In this document: positions 49,401 to 64,000 of the stretch, in pieces | Numbering within the stretch: the stretch's first letter is position 1 | Layout of the letters: the number at the start of each line of letters is the position of its first letter | Assembly: GCA_033675545.1 (NCBI GenBank) | Contig: JAWDGP010006196.1 | Location: forward strand, 124,001 to 188,000 | Reading direction: 5' to 3' | Source: Elysia crispata | Taxonomy: Eukaryota; Mollusca; Gastropoda; Plakobranchidae | DNA: 64,000 nucleotides | Notes under the pieces: model-generated | What the model was told of the DNA's origin: nothing | Databases searched by the model: none | What the model saw: only the letters and a program-made list of their open reading frames with translations | Program-made: the position numbers and the translations under genes

Positions 49401-51522
49401 ATGGAAAACCTTTAGATTTGACTAAAAACCTATCCATTGTGGATCTCCTTAGAACACATCAAAACCATTAAGATCTAGCCTAGTCTAAATCCATTGAACA
49501 AATTTAAAATGTAATAAAATAATTCAAGAGAAATGCATAGACTGATACAAATCAGTAAGCAAAGTATAGATCTAGATCTAGATCTAAATCACGAATCTCC
49601 ATATGAAGCGAACTGAAACTGAAGTGATATAAGAATGGCACCCTAACATATGGTAATTGAACTGGTGAAGTAAAGAAGCCAAATCAAAATCTGGTAATCA
49701 AATCCGGTCCTACTAACAAAACTAAGATAAAACGTGAAAAATATTGAACAAACCGATAGTTTTTTTACAGGAGTATAAAATCCTGAACGATTATCCCGAC
49801 TCATTTCGAACCAACATCTGGTAACGCAACGAATAACTGATAGATTACAATTTTGCAGGAAAAGGTCTGACTTCGTAGAAAAAAAAAATCGCAACTTTTT
49901 TCAGTTTTTCCCCAAAATTGAAATCCGGGACTGTCCTGGATAAACAGGGACGGTTGGCAGGTCTGGCTTTGTTTTTTTAGTGGGACTTCCAACTGGGTAG
50001 GTTGGTTTAGCACAATAATGATGTAGGATATATATGATGGTGTGCTGTTTTTATTGGTGATTCATTGTAAGAAAATTAGGTAAATTTGCAGATATCTGTC
50101 CTACTCTCATGGAGAACTATTCTTTGTCTTTTAGTGTTTCTTTTGCCTAGATAAATGCATTGATCGTAGAGCAACTCGTCACAATTACGTAATTAGTAAA
50201 GTACTGAACAATGAGCCAGCTTTCATCGGGATCTATGTCTTGATTTTTTAAATCAAAAAGTAGAGCCCCAAGTTATGGAATTGTGTGCATGCGCTGGACT
50301 GCAGTGGGTAGAGGCTAGCTGTCCTGAGAAACTATAACAAAAAAAAAAATTGTCAAGTTAGGTTAACCCTGAGAGTGGATAACAGCTTTACAAAATGATT
50401 GGTTTTACAATGGACAGAATCCCAAATTCATCAATGCTTGATTTACCATACAAAAACTAAGAGCAATCTTTTTCTATGGCCAATCAAAAGAAGCCTTCTT
50501 CAGTATGATAGAGGTACCGTACCCATTCCGAAGTACTAACCGTTTTTTAAAAAAATCCTTTAAGCGTTATAAATGACTACCTCAAATCTCATATTTAGCT
50601 ATTCATGAAATAAAGATACCTTAACTTTTAAGTATTAAATTATGAGCTAATTAGAATTAAGATCAACCCACATCGAATTGGTGCTCTGTAAGTGTAACTC
50701 CTCTTTGCAGCCTCTTCCATAGTCCAACATTGGGGCTGTACTGACTGGATACATTTTTTGAATGTGAGATATAAATGGCACTGCTTTGGGAGTTCAGGCT
50801 AACCTTTAGGCGTAGCTTTGATTTTAAAAGTTCTCCAGGCCGAGATCTAGGCCTAGTTATTTTCAATCTACTTAAGGAAATCCTATTTTAACTTTCTGAA
50901 GCCAAGATCTTAAATTTGCCTAGACACCATATATTATAATCTGCATTTAAATTAAACCTTACATTTAAGAACTTACGTTTTAGATCTCCATTTCACTATT
51001 AAATCAAATCTTAATGAACAGAAGAGTGAAGAAACCTTGGTTTTTGGAATCTAGATCAGTCTATGATGGTTAGATAAGATAGTAATCTTGTGATTAGCCT
51101 ACTTGTTCTACATCTAGATCTTGGTTAGATCTAGATCTAGATATCTAGACTAGTCTCTAGATCTAGGATGTACGATTCAGGATGTGGAGAATACACATCT
51201 AGAATATCTAGATCTAGATCTAGATCTAGGCCTTGATCTAGACTTATATCTTACATCGCAATGACTAATGAGTAAGACTCGAAACAACTCATCACCTAAA
51301 AATCTTAGATTGATAATTACCTTTGTAATTGTAAAGCTGAGCAATGGCTGTTGAAGTGCTCTGAAACCCTGAATATAGTTGCTGGGCTGTGTGCTCCTCA
51401 GCTGATTGTAAACGAGCGTCTATTCTTCCTTGAGTCTCTAGTTCATCAAGACATTCGTCTTCAAAATTGCTAAACCAGTGATCTGGTGACTGGTCTGCAT
51501 CGCTACCATCTTCTTGATTCAT
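40183..51522 (-). CDS. HAPSTR1: HAPSTR1 orthologue (C16orf72/UPF0472), HUWE1-associated stress-response protein, four exons
   Basis: Exons 51321-51522, 43134-43211, 41592-41867 and 40183-40436 join in phase 1 at every junction and give 269 codons plus stop, close to the roughly 275 aa of the vertebrate protein. Family hallmarks are in order: HWFSNFEDECLDELE (residues about 15-29), TSTAIAQLYNYK, VLMIPFNKAAESLTKFYK (about 76-93), the basic KRKCIRREELLAYLCGK (about 125-141), GLNGAMPNINMSY (from 186), a Ser/Thr-rich stretch and the basic end SPSRKRGKYL. HAPSTR1 is a mostly nuclear dimeric partner of the ubiquitin ligase HUWE1 that tunes stress signalling (established for human). The poly-His segment (HHHHH) and His-rich stretch near the C terminus look lineage-specific. 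Intron 1 (8.1 kb) holds an hAT transposon and intron 3 a MITE-like element. Confidence 0.95.
40437..41591 (-). other. HAPSTR1 intron 3
   Basis: This intron contains a 231-bp MITE-like element at 41242-41472. Nothing else is identified. Confidence 0.85.
41242..41472. mobile_element. MITE-like non-autonomous DNA element with inverted termini
   Basis: The left end (AGTATACTGCCCCCC, continuing AAAGGCAAACTGACCTATCTG) is mirrored by the right end, whose reverse complement reads AGTATACTGCC, a longer C-run, then ATTTGCAGACTGACATATCTG. The inverted repeat is about 36 bp if the expanded G-run (41448-41463) is ignored. AGTATACT is itself palindromic, so it can be read as an 8-bp target duplication or as TA plus TIR; the superfamily (hAT or Tc1/mariner) is therefore open. 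It has no coding capacity. Confidence 0.75.
41592..41867 (-). CDS. HAPSTR1: HAPSTR1 exon 3 (central basic region)
   Basis: Acceptor atctttttag and donor gtatga enclose 276 bp. It reads DSLINARECLRLGVQSG, then AAWAKKKRKCIRREELL and AYLCGK, the most conserved part of the family. Confidence 0.95.
41868..43133 (-). other. HAPSTR1 intron 2
   Basis: It contains an AT-rich minisatellite at 42095-42335. A possible exon-like frame at 42870-42945 was considered and rejected. Confidence 0.85.
42095..42335. repeat. AT-rich minisatellite, 3-4 units
   Basis: Units share GTGATACAGCAGATCAGATGATGACACATAT-type sequence (core GATACAGCAGATCAGATG) alternating with ATATTATAAAATATATGTAGTG. A higher-order unit of about 84 bp is duplicated at about 42165-42330. 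Confidence 0.92.
43134..43211 (-). CDS. HAPSTR1: HAPSTR1 exon 2
   Basis: Acceptor tttttcacag and donor gtaatt enclose 78 bp. It reads ASQDDYPVLMIPFNKAAES then LTKFYK, matching the family's second conserved helix (PFQNAATAVTNLYK in human). Confidence 0.93.
43990..44560 (+). mobile_element. Degenerate LINE fragment, reverse transcriptase C-terminal end
   Basis: Plus-strand frames give AEMWFLQRML-like text, then LFWPCDEIKPEHLVTTEMIE and GKCSKG, closely matching the minus-strand fragment at 7840-8660. A LSWKVARKIERDVTRAISAI segment follows near 44460-44520. Stops and frameshifts are frequent. Confidence 0.65.
46247..46315 (+). mobile_element. Possible tRNA-derived SINE head
   Basis: An A-box-like TAGCTTGGCAAGG (about 46263) and a B box GGTTTGATCCC (about 46300-46310) have tRNA-like spacing. 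There is no complete tRNA fold and the SINE body is not recognised. Confidence 0.35.
47170..49296 (-). pseudogene. hAT transposase, broken
   Basis: Reading from the right, an N-terminal zinc-finger region (FCEPCMCDVSICSGGCDD with following basic residues) starts near 49296. A central RNase H-like core follows to about 48631 (LSTDGFNKSDMKLYPIVIQ, GFSADNC). The frame is then lost, and a 19-residue unit (AKVEEILVDVFYFLIHSE) is repeated three times (48344-48514). It resumes with WLSLSPCLKRLLELWQPL (hAT TRWLS-type motif, about 48200-48265) and continues through 47644-48132. Frameshifts near 47640 and 47430 precede the C-terminal dimerisation domain (LLLAVLCLSHSNADSGRIFS, then SLLVSKLN), which ends at 47170. 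Family length and motif order fit hAT transposases. Confidence 0.85.
48344..48514. repeat. 57-bp unit tandemly triplicated inside the hAT transposase
   Basis: Three head-to-tail copies (48344-48400, 48401-48457, 48458-48514) appear identical. Because 57 is divisible by three, the repeat keeps frame and encodes the same 19 residues each time. Confidence 0.97.
49966..51320 (-). other. HAPSTR1 intron 1, part right of the hAT element
   Basis: It contains clusters of AGATCT/CTAGAT repeats at about 51108-51245. No coding sequence is seen. Confidence 0.7.
51108..51245. repeat. AGATCT/CTAGAT hexamer-rich cluster
   Basis: Several short runs of TAGATC hexamers, each self-complementary. Similar runs occur at about 49568-49590 and 55508-55557. 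Confidence 0.85.
51321..51522 (-). CDS. HAPSTR1: HAPSTR1 exon 1 (N terminus)
   Basis: The ATG at 51520-51522 opens MNQEDGSDADQSPDHWFSN, an acidic start followed by the conserved HWFSN..DECLDELE and STSTAIAQLYNYK motifs. The donor gtaatt leaves in phase 1. The start is the only ATG positioned for the conserved N terminus. Confidence 0.93.
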
Positions 51523-52088
51523 TGCTGGTGATGAATGTCTATTTTATTTACTGACATTTAATCACAAATTGAAAGTGACAGTATTAGGCTTCACACGTCG
51601 ACCAAACTAAACACCAAGGACTCATAATGCCCAACATAGGCCTCTAGCTATCCAACAATAATAGCCTCAGACTCCGGATGGATAGGCAGATTCGAATCTT
51701 ATAAACGTATGACGGTATTCGAACTAATACTCTTATAGTCAAGATAGACATTGCAAATTTGATTTTTATTTTTACTCCATACAAAAATCAGACCTTTGCC
51801 ATAAAATTTGACTTATAAATCTATGTCCAACCTGCACTAAAAGGCTGACTCCCCTCTTCGGGCCTTCAAGGGAAAGTCAAAAAAAAAAAAAAAAAAATAT
51901 ATATATTAGCGGTATCGTCCAAAATTCAGTCCAGGAAATCGTGAAATGATCAAGAGCGCAAGCGCAAAAAAGGACTAGGCCCACCTCCGTTTTGATATTT
52001 TGTTTACAAAATTAGGCTAAAGTTAGATCATTATCAAAGCCTGGATAATATCATTTTTTTTTTCATTGGGGTACTTTTCTTTATCACT
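51523..52088. promoter_or_regulatory. Presumed HAPSTR1 5' UTR and promoter region
   Basis: This is assigned by position only. A GC-richer GAGCGCAAGCGCAAA segment near 51952 resembles an NRF1-type site, and A-runs follow at about 51878-51897. No TATA box is clear. Confidence 0.25.
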
Positions 52089-52114
52089 TTAATGACTTTT
52101 TAGAAAAAAAAAAA

Positions 52115-52120
<6 letters not shown>

Positions 52121-52168
<48 letters not shown>
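52121..52168. repeat. (TA)n microsatellite
   Basis: A TA array preceded by an A-run. Confidence 0.97.
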
Positions 52169-52170
<2 letters not shown>

Positions 52171-52207
52171 TCTATATAGGCATTGACGTGTAAAGAGTGA
52201 AACATGG

Positions 52208-57879
<5,672 letters not shown>

Positions 57880-57884
57880 GCAGC

Positions 57885-58110
57885 ATCCGTATTTAGGCCG
57901 CACTTTATGTTACGTTAACGCTTCGACGCTCGATATAGCCTCTCTGTTTTGACCTTCCAATACACTGTTGTCGCGCCATCTCCTTTTTTTTTGTCTGTCT
58001 TGATATCGTATACCTTGCCGTAATTGCCATTCTGTTAGTCTTTGTGTCCACCTATTGTCTGATGGCCTTGCCACATGTACAGCCCATTCATTTTTTGTCT
58101 AACATATAAA
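57885..58110 (-). mobile_element. LINE C-terminal fragment
   Basis: Minus-strand translation gives EWAVHVARPSDNRWTQRLTE, then WQLRQGIRYQDRQKKRRWRD. This corresponds to the W-x-GHVAR-x-x-DNRW-x-x-x-x-x-W ... RG-x-P-x-x-RW-x-D block at the end of many LINE ORF2 proteins. Neighbouring regions are too decayed to extend it. Confidence 0.75.
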
Positions 58111-59977
58111 GAATAACAGACCAATAATCTTGCTACTACATACTTATAAGATCTTCATACGACTACTCCAAAATAGAAAATAAAATCATATTAGATACTA
58201 ACCAGTCCCATGAGCTGGCTGGAGTTCGGAAGAGATTTTCGACAACCGACCACATATATACCCTAAATCAGATAAATGATTACAATTACCTCTGTGTGTC
58301 GGATTCATGGACTACCGGTACGATAAAGCATTATTTGTTCTATTTTGCAATTTAAGTACTGTAAAAAATGTACATGAATGAGACACACATAACAATTTTG
58401 TAACCCAACTACTCCTTGATCCAATGCCACAGTTTCGATCCACATAGGGAACCTAACGTTAGATCTATTTCCCATCAACAGGCTTGTAAGACATTTGGGT
58501 CTTACACTATCACACATACCAGTACCAGCTCAACTAGGTCTATGTCCCAAGCCGAAGTAAACTTTACTGTAATAATCATAACGCTTAGCTGTTAAACTGT
58601 AGTTCTAGCTTTGCCTTCCTATGTCCGGGCCGATTCACCGAACTAAAAAAAAAAAAATCTTTGCTTACTTTGTAAGAGTAAATTTGACACCAAACAATTG
58701 AACATTGAGCTGATGGTTAAAGAGAAAAATGATTTCTGAGAATTATTCTGTCCCGACTATGCTAAAAAATTAAATGAAATAGTTGTAATAATTAATGAAG
58801 GTTTGCTTACGTCATTGACTTGGCCTGTACTAAGGGAGGCCTCTGTCTAGCCTGAAACTGAAAATAAGGATTGGTTTGAAGGGAAGTCACATTTAAAATG
58901 AGCCATGCTGCACACAATGCCTTACTTCCCTTTATTATACATGTAGATTTTGCCTCCTCTCACCCCAGAACTCAGTCTTTTTGAGGCTTTTTGTAAGCTA
59001 CGATCTATAGAATGCCTTTTTTTTTAAGAAGATAGACGCTTATTTCATCTAATTCTGCATCTCGCCTACGATAAACTATTGCTTGAATCACCACTTTCTT
59101 GTTCGGTGAAGCTGTTACACAAATCTCACAATTAAAAGAGTTTAAATATTGCCGCCTATCTAGCATTATTTTTTAAACAATCAGAACAAGATGAAAATCA
59201 TGATTAAATTTAGTACTTACAAAGCATTTATCAAGATCTACTGAGTATTCTACAGCATAGATACATAGTTTGATAATTTTAACTTTGCAATAAAACTTTA
59301 GTCTGCGTGTGAACATAAGTCTGCTCAAGATCAAAGTTTTTTCCAAGATAATAATAGCCTTCATTCAGCTATGAATAACATTTGATCGTTAGGCTTATTA
59401 CAGTTGATTGAAAAATTATAATGTGGAGCAAGACTGCCTTACAAATAGAAAATGAATGTGCAAAGGAATTTTTACGTAATCTATGCTTACGATAGTCAGA
59501 AAGTTATTTTTGACCAATGTTAGGCCTTTAGGAATAAAAATGTCGAAACTTAATCATGTATCCAACCAAGACTATGTTTAAGTTCATAGCTAGTACATGT
59601 AAAATAAGTTTACGATAGTCCTGAGATAAGGCATGGATAGCGATCATCTTTATGTTGATTAATACACTTTTTTTTTAACGATAAACACCTGTGCAAGTCT
59701 TATATGGAAATGATGAAGCTTTAACTTACCCTAGTTTTAGAAGGGGAGAAATTTAATAAGCAAATAAAGATACACGTAAATCGACTAACAATGCAATGGT
59801 TGACTAAAGATTTAGAAGTTTTACCTTAAACGTTGCAAAGTGTCAAATTTTACTGTCTAAACTCTTTGAACGTTAATCATTAATCAGTATGGAAGAATGT
59901 TATAGTTACACAAATAGAATAACTAAATCACATAGTTATGAATATGCAGAAAACAATTGAAAACCTCGTATCTGATC
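58111..59977. other. Non-coding region with weak minus-strand exon candidates
   Basis: 58811-58851 (ARQRPPLVQAKSMT, acceptor tttcag, donor gtaagc) and 59221-59282 (KIIKLCIYAVEYSVDLDKCF, donor gtaagt) have splice-like borders, but they are short and unconnected. Confidence 0.25.

Positions 59978-60058
<81 letters not shown>
59978..60058. repeat. (CT)n microsatellite
   Basis: A CT array of about 80 bp followed by impure CT sequence. Confidence 0.98.
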
Positions 60059-60061
<3 letters not shown>

Positions 60062-60246
60062 TCTCAATAAATTTCTCTCTCTTTCTCTCACCAGTCTCAT
60101 TTTGATTTTTTTCTTCAAATTTACACAATTCTTACTCTATAATTTTTATCCTTCTCTTCCTCCTTGTTCTTGTTGTTCTCTTCACTCGAATACTCTTTCT
60201 CCTTTTCCTCCTTCTCGTCCTACTCCTGCTCCTCATCCTCGTCCTT

Positions 60247-60270
60247 GTTGTTGTTGTTATTATTATTATT

Positions 60271-60330
<60 letters not shown>

Positions 60331-60426
60331 GCTCTTCTTCTTCTTCTTCTTCTTCTTCTTCTTCTTCTTCTTCTTCTTCTTCTTCTTCTTCTTCTTCTTC
60401 TTCTTCTTCTTCTTCTTCTTCTTCTT
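60247..60426. repeat. Compound (GTT)n-(CTT)n microsatellite
   Basis: A GTT array (with a short ATT segment) is followed by a CTT array, within a longer pyrimidine-rich stretch starting near 60150. Confidence 0.97.
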
Positions 60427-61911
60427 TCATAATTCAATTTTTTTCCCCTAAGCAATTCCTATTTCTTTTCTTTTTTTTTTCCACCCAATGTCATTTGTGT
60501 GTGTCAGTCGTGGTGTACTTTTCTTCCTTGTGTTTATAGTTTTTCATTTTAACCTCCCACCTGTTTCGGCCTGAGAGATTGGAACCTAACATGACTATTG
60601 CAGCAGAAACTGACTCAAGAGATGGCTGTTTGGCTTTCAAAAATTAAAAAAAAAATATTTTGGGATTCCCATTCTCTGAACCTCTTTTTCTTTTTTTTAG
60701 CTCTACCTTTCTGTATCAGAAAAAACGGCTACAAAGTAAAGGTATGGGCCTGTTTCATTTTTTTCCATCTATGTAATTATTAGTTTGGGGGTGTTTTGCT
60801 TTTAGTAGAAAACATCTTTTTGCTGTTCTTAAGAAGTTTATACCTTTCACTTTCATTTTTGCAATATCTATTATCCCTTGAAAGTCTTCCTCGTTTCCTG
60901 TCACCTGTACAGTACTGTCCGAATATCGTTTATATCAAGTCTCTTCCCTTATGAACTTTAAAAAGTTCTGTGAATAGGTTGAATGGTGGTAAAGATAGTA
61001 TGCATCCTTATCTCTTTGTTAACTCAAGGATACCCAGACTCTGTATTTCCTAGTCTTGTTGAGTTAATTTATTTTCAATATAGATTTCCAATTGATTTGA
61101 TGCCACTCTCGTCTATGTGTCTGGTATTCTTTAAAGACATTCTAGGGTTTTTGAATGCTTTGCAGTGTCAAATGTTTTTGAGTAATCTAGAAGGTTTTGG
61201 ACAATCATGCGGTGTCATAGTGTAGGCTCGCGAATGCGTCAGTCCCAATACTGACTGTAACAGGATTGGGACTATAATTCACGAGACGGTTCCAAAACAC
61301 CGAGACAACATTAGCTTTCCCAAAATATTTTAAGATCAGAAGCAATTATTAAGGATATCCTGTAAGCATGGGTTGAGAACAGCACTGAGAGAGATAAGCA
61401 ATAGTTGATTTAGTAATTTAAGTTATAACGACACAGTGCAGAAAAGATAATTAACATCAAACGTAATACCTTTTAACCTTTTTATAGATAAATGAAGAGA
61501 AAGTGATCTTAAAAATTCAACAATCAATGACCTTTACTCAGTATTAAGTTGTACAATCCAACAATATTTAATTGACTAAACACAATAGTAGCCTTAGTAG
61601 AGAAATTAAAAATGAAAAAGAATAATTCTTAAAGATGGGCGAACTTATCTCAAGAGAGATGGAAAGAAAGTAAAATATATAGTCCAGAAGGTCCTCAAGC
61701 TCTTTTGGAGTTTCTATTTATAGTCCTCTTGTGCAGAAACTAAAGTTTCTTTCTTCTAAATCAGAGTGTTCAGATTCACCGTCAGCGACAGTAATGTCCA
61801 AAACTTGATTCGTTTTTTAAAAAAATATAACGTTACAGGTCAAAATGTCCAGTGCTAACTGGGTTTCAGTTATGCCTGTTAAAATTTAGGCTCTGCGCCC
61901 ACCGGCTAGAA
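60427..61911. other. Non-coding region, nothing identified
   Basis: The only structure noted is a 9-bp hairpin (AGTCCCAAT at 61241-61249 with ATTGGGACT at 61265-61273). Confidence 0.4.
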
Positions 61912-62346
61912 ATGCAAATATTAGCCATGTTTCTCAGATTGAGTTACGTACCGTAAGCATGATCATAACGTAACAAACACGTGGTTTCCCTAATGACGTG
62001 TGCAAATCGGCCTGCGTTGTTAACATCGGAAGCCGCAAGCGAGCGTTAGGCCTGGTCAGTCTGGTCAGCTGTTTAGACCAGTGAAATCTGCTGCTGCTGC
62101 TGGTATAACTGTCTCGGATCATGTGATTATTATGTAATGTAACTGTGTGAGAATGCAGTGGAGCAGTGGAAACACGCTCTCCATAGCGCGCTTGCACCTG
62201 GTCCAGGCTAGTACTCAGTACCGGTAGCATTAGAGCATCGCTGGCAGTCATCATGTAACAATTACATAACAGTTACGTTCACGGCTAGCATGTTTGCGAA
62301 AAGCGATTCTGTTACGTACCGCTGGGTGGGCGGAGTTTATGCAAAT
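61912..62346. promoter_or_regulatory. Duplicated promoter-like block with octamer motifs and a GC box
   Basis: ATGCAAAT octamers occur at 61912-61919 and 62339-62346. The 11-mer GTTACGTACCG is repeated at 61943-61953 and 62311-62321, each time preceded by a related TAGC..ATGTTT segment. A GGGTGGGCGGAG GC box lies at 62324-62335, and CACGTG occurs near 61979. Between the blocks the sequence is GC-richer than the surroundings and holds a 106-codon minus-strand frame from 62254. This could be the 5' end of a gene, but no downstream exon confirms it. Confidence 0.25.
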
Positions 62347-62601
62347 GATGTCGGTCAGTCTAAAAATATCACGTCTTAGTCTAGCTTAAGGCCCGTAAGC
62401 TTTTCCTGCGAAACCTCAGAATTAAAGTGCAAAGAACTCAAATGTCGTAATGTGAAAATACTAGCATAACGCGAGCCATTATACTTCTACACGGATATTA
62501 CATGTGTACATGAATATTGTGAACATCGGCACTTACACGCGACAAGACAACTCATACTGAATGCATACACTTGGAGCCTTGTGATTTTGTTTTTTCTTAA
62601 G

Positions 62602-62730
62602 TGTAACGCATTGTGCTATAAGTTGATCTAATGATTTTCTCACCTTTTTTAGTGCGTAACTTTGGATAGCGGATCGACTAGATCTATGTACAGTGTTTTA
62701 TTTAGTTGTATTATGTTTGTATTTCAAGCC
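62602..62730 (+). mobile_element. 5' part of a second LTR copy, interrupted by a Harbinger element
   Basis: From TGTAACGCATTG to TTTCAAGCC it follows the solo LTR at 23129-23260 almost base for base (shared GCGGATCGACTAGATC and ATGTTTGTATTTCAAGCC). Similarity stops exactly where the Harbinger terminus begins. Confidence 0.85.
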
Positions 62731-63037
62731 TAACACCGCGTTCACACCGAAATATCGCTCGTACGGGCGATCTCGTCCGAGCGATAGAGTGCACCAAAAA
62801 ACTTATATTATCTTTTGAAGCGTTCATACTACACTCCAGATAACGGACGAGTAACTTTCTCTCGGCAGGACGTTTTTTCAGCTTTAGCGCAGCACTAAAA
62901 TTTCACCGGGTCTGGTACGATTGTGAGGTCAACAACCAGCACAAATACCCGAGACAGACTGGCGCCAGTCGCACTAGTTGACTTCTGCGACATCCAAGAG
63001 ACAATAGATTTTATTTTATTTCATTACATTATTCAAG

Positions 63038-63179
63038 ATGGATACAGCAAAGTGTGAAGCGTAGATCATTGCCGTATATACGAGGCCTGCATTGTGCGAT
63101 AAAAGTAACAAATTGTATTCCAATAGAGTGTAGGCCGCCCAAGCTTGGAAAGAAGCAAGCAAGGAGACGAAAATTGAAG
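63038..63179 (+). pseudogene. Harbinger MADF-domain gene, first exon, with two stops
   Basis: ATG at 63038 reads MDTAKCEA, stop, IIAVYTRPALCDKSNKLYSNRV, stop (TAG each time), then AAQAWKEASKETKIEG up to the donor gtaag. The pattern LI-x-AV..RP.L.D......Y.NR...A.AW.E is the first half of a MADF domain. Both stops are TAG within otherwise good sequence. Confidence 0.75.
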
Positions 63180-63623
63180 GTAAGATAAAATATGCAATTA
63201 TTAATTTTTTTAAATAATATATTAAATTTATTTCGATTTGTTAAATAAATGTATTAGATTTACAATAAAGTAATCATAGATAAAGATTGCTAACATACAC
63301 GTATATTTATTATTAAAACAATACTTTTTAATTTACGTACATTTTCAAATACTAGGGATATTTAAAAAATGAATGTAACAATAGTTAATTCTGAATTAGC
63401 GGCTAGGAATACCAAAATAAAAATAGAGATAACACTCGCTGCCCTTGAAATGTGGTATAACTTAAGACAACGCATCATCTTTAAAGCATGAGAACAGACA
63501 CTTTCAATTTATGTTCAAACTACTAATCACATTTTGACGATGATAAGTTATGAGGATAAAATCACTAAATCACAATAACTTAGTTGATTGTTTTCAGCTC
63601 AATTAAAACGTTTCTTTCTTGAT

Positions 63624-63950
63624 CTAAGGTTTGCTGAACACCTTTTCACTCTGCCATAGCACGGCACCTTGATCTGACAAAAAATAGTTCATGAAAGTTT
63701 CTCTGACTTCTATAGCTTTTTTTGATGCTCGATATCGAGGACTCTCGACAGAATTCAAAGTTTGTGTCGATGTGGTTGGGCAGTGGTCTGCAGGAGTATC
63801 AGAGTTTGTGAAACTTCGTTTTGGTTCCTCTATCTTAACAAAATTATGAAGGTCTGTCAATGTTTTAACTATGTCAATAGCAGCAACTGGTTGAACCTCA
63901 ATTTGATGCAAAAGGATCCTCCACAATTGTGCCATATTTCCAAAAGCCAT
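63624..63950 (-). pseudogene. Harbinger transposase, C-terminal part (continues beyond the window)
   Basis: The minus-strand frame reads AFGNMAQLWRILLHQIEVQP, then IVKTLTDLHNFVKIEEP and RETFMNYFLSDQGAVLWQ. It aligns with the end of the 17413-18322 transposase (ASFGKIAQMWRLLQRPMDVQP ... VLHNFVIIKEP ... RETLMNYFISPAGSLPWQ). The catalytic Glu region is at the window edge. This is a separate, diverged family member. Intactness upstream cannot be judged. Confidence 0.88.
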
Positions 63951-64000
63951 CTCAACAGTTTGATAACGGTAGTTTTAAACATAACCAGCAGTGGGAGTTT

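Larger units (their letters stand above)
46875..49965 (-). mobile_element. hAT-superfamily DNA transposon, about 3.1 kb, with 14-bp TIRs
   Basis: The ends CAGACCTGCCAACC (46875-46888) and its exact inverse GGTTGGCAGGTCTG (49952-49965) delimit an element whose minus strand encodes an hAT transposase. Flanks GCCTTTG (46868-46874) and GGCTTTG (starting at 49965) resemble an imperfect target duplication of about 8 bp, with the boundary uncertain by one base. It is inserted in intron 1 of HAPSTR1 in the same orientation as the gene. The coding region is broken, so the copy is presumably inactive. Confidence 0.88.
62734..64000. mobile_element. Second PIF/Harbinger element, truncated by the window end
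   Basis: The element seems to begin at CACCGCGTTCACACCG just after TAA (62731-62733, candidate target site). The corresponding LTR position at 23266 reads TTA, also a TWA. It carries a MADF N-terminal half on the plus strand and the 3' end of a transposase on the minus strand, the mirror of the element at 15769-18861. Its far TIR and most of the transposase lie outside the window. Confidence 0.8.

Noticed and set aside
60102..60539. Open frames encoding poly-Cys/Ser, poly-Arg/Thr and poly-Leu/Phe
   Set aside because: They arise from GTT and CTT microsatellites.

Overview
The window is AT-rich animal genomic DNA with split genes (GT..AG introns, AATAAA signals), dense microsatellites ((AT)n, (GA)n, (ATT)n, (ACT)n) and degraded transposons. 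There is no bacterial gene organisation. The repeat mix suggests a marine invertebrate, possibly a mollusc. That is an inference; no single feature proves the taxon.

Two genes can be read with confidence, both on the minus strand. (1) A cadherin-family single-pass receptor spans 9653-30162. It has a signal peptide and short Cys-rich start, three cadherin (EC) repeats spread over small exons whose splice phases match, a transmembrane helix, and a cytoplasmic tail of about 725 residues in one terminal exon. One exon in the middle of EC3 was not found. (2) A four-exon HAPSTR1 (C16orf72/UPF0472) orthologue spans 40183-51522; all phases match and it encodes 269 aa. The 3'-terminal coding exon of a further, unrecognised plus-strand gene lies at 2289-2410. 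A possible three-exon small gene lies at 39116-39789, just downstream of HAPSTR1.

The introns hold most of the mobile DNA. Cadherin introns carry a complete PIF/Harbinger element (15769-18861, TTA target duplication, transposase plus antiparallel MADF/BESS gene), a solo LTR (23129-23721, ACTCC target duplication), two LINE fragments, tRNA-derived SINE pieces and many trinucleotide arrays. HAPSTR1 intron 1 holds a 3.1 kb hAT element (46875-49965) with a 57-bp in-frame triplication and a LINE fragment; intron 3 holds a 231-bp MITE-like element. At the right edge a second LTR copy is broken by a second Harbinger element that runs off the window.

Layout: 1-9300, 3' end of an unknown plus-strand gene and a minus-strand LINE relic; 9300-30200, cadherin gene; 30200-39100, mostly non-coding AT-rich DNA with a 255-bp tandem duplication; 39100-51500, small candidate gene and HAPSTR1; 51500-62600, non-coding DNA with a few weak exon candidates, microsatellites, a LINE fragment and a duplicated promoter-like block; 62600-64000, nested LTR/Harbinger.
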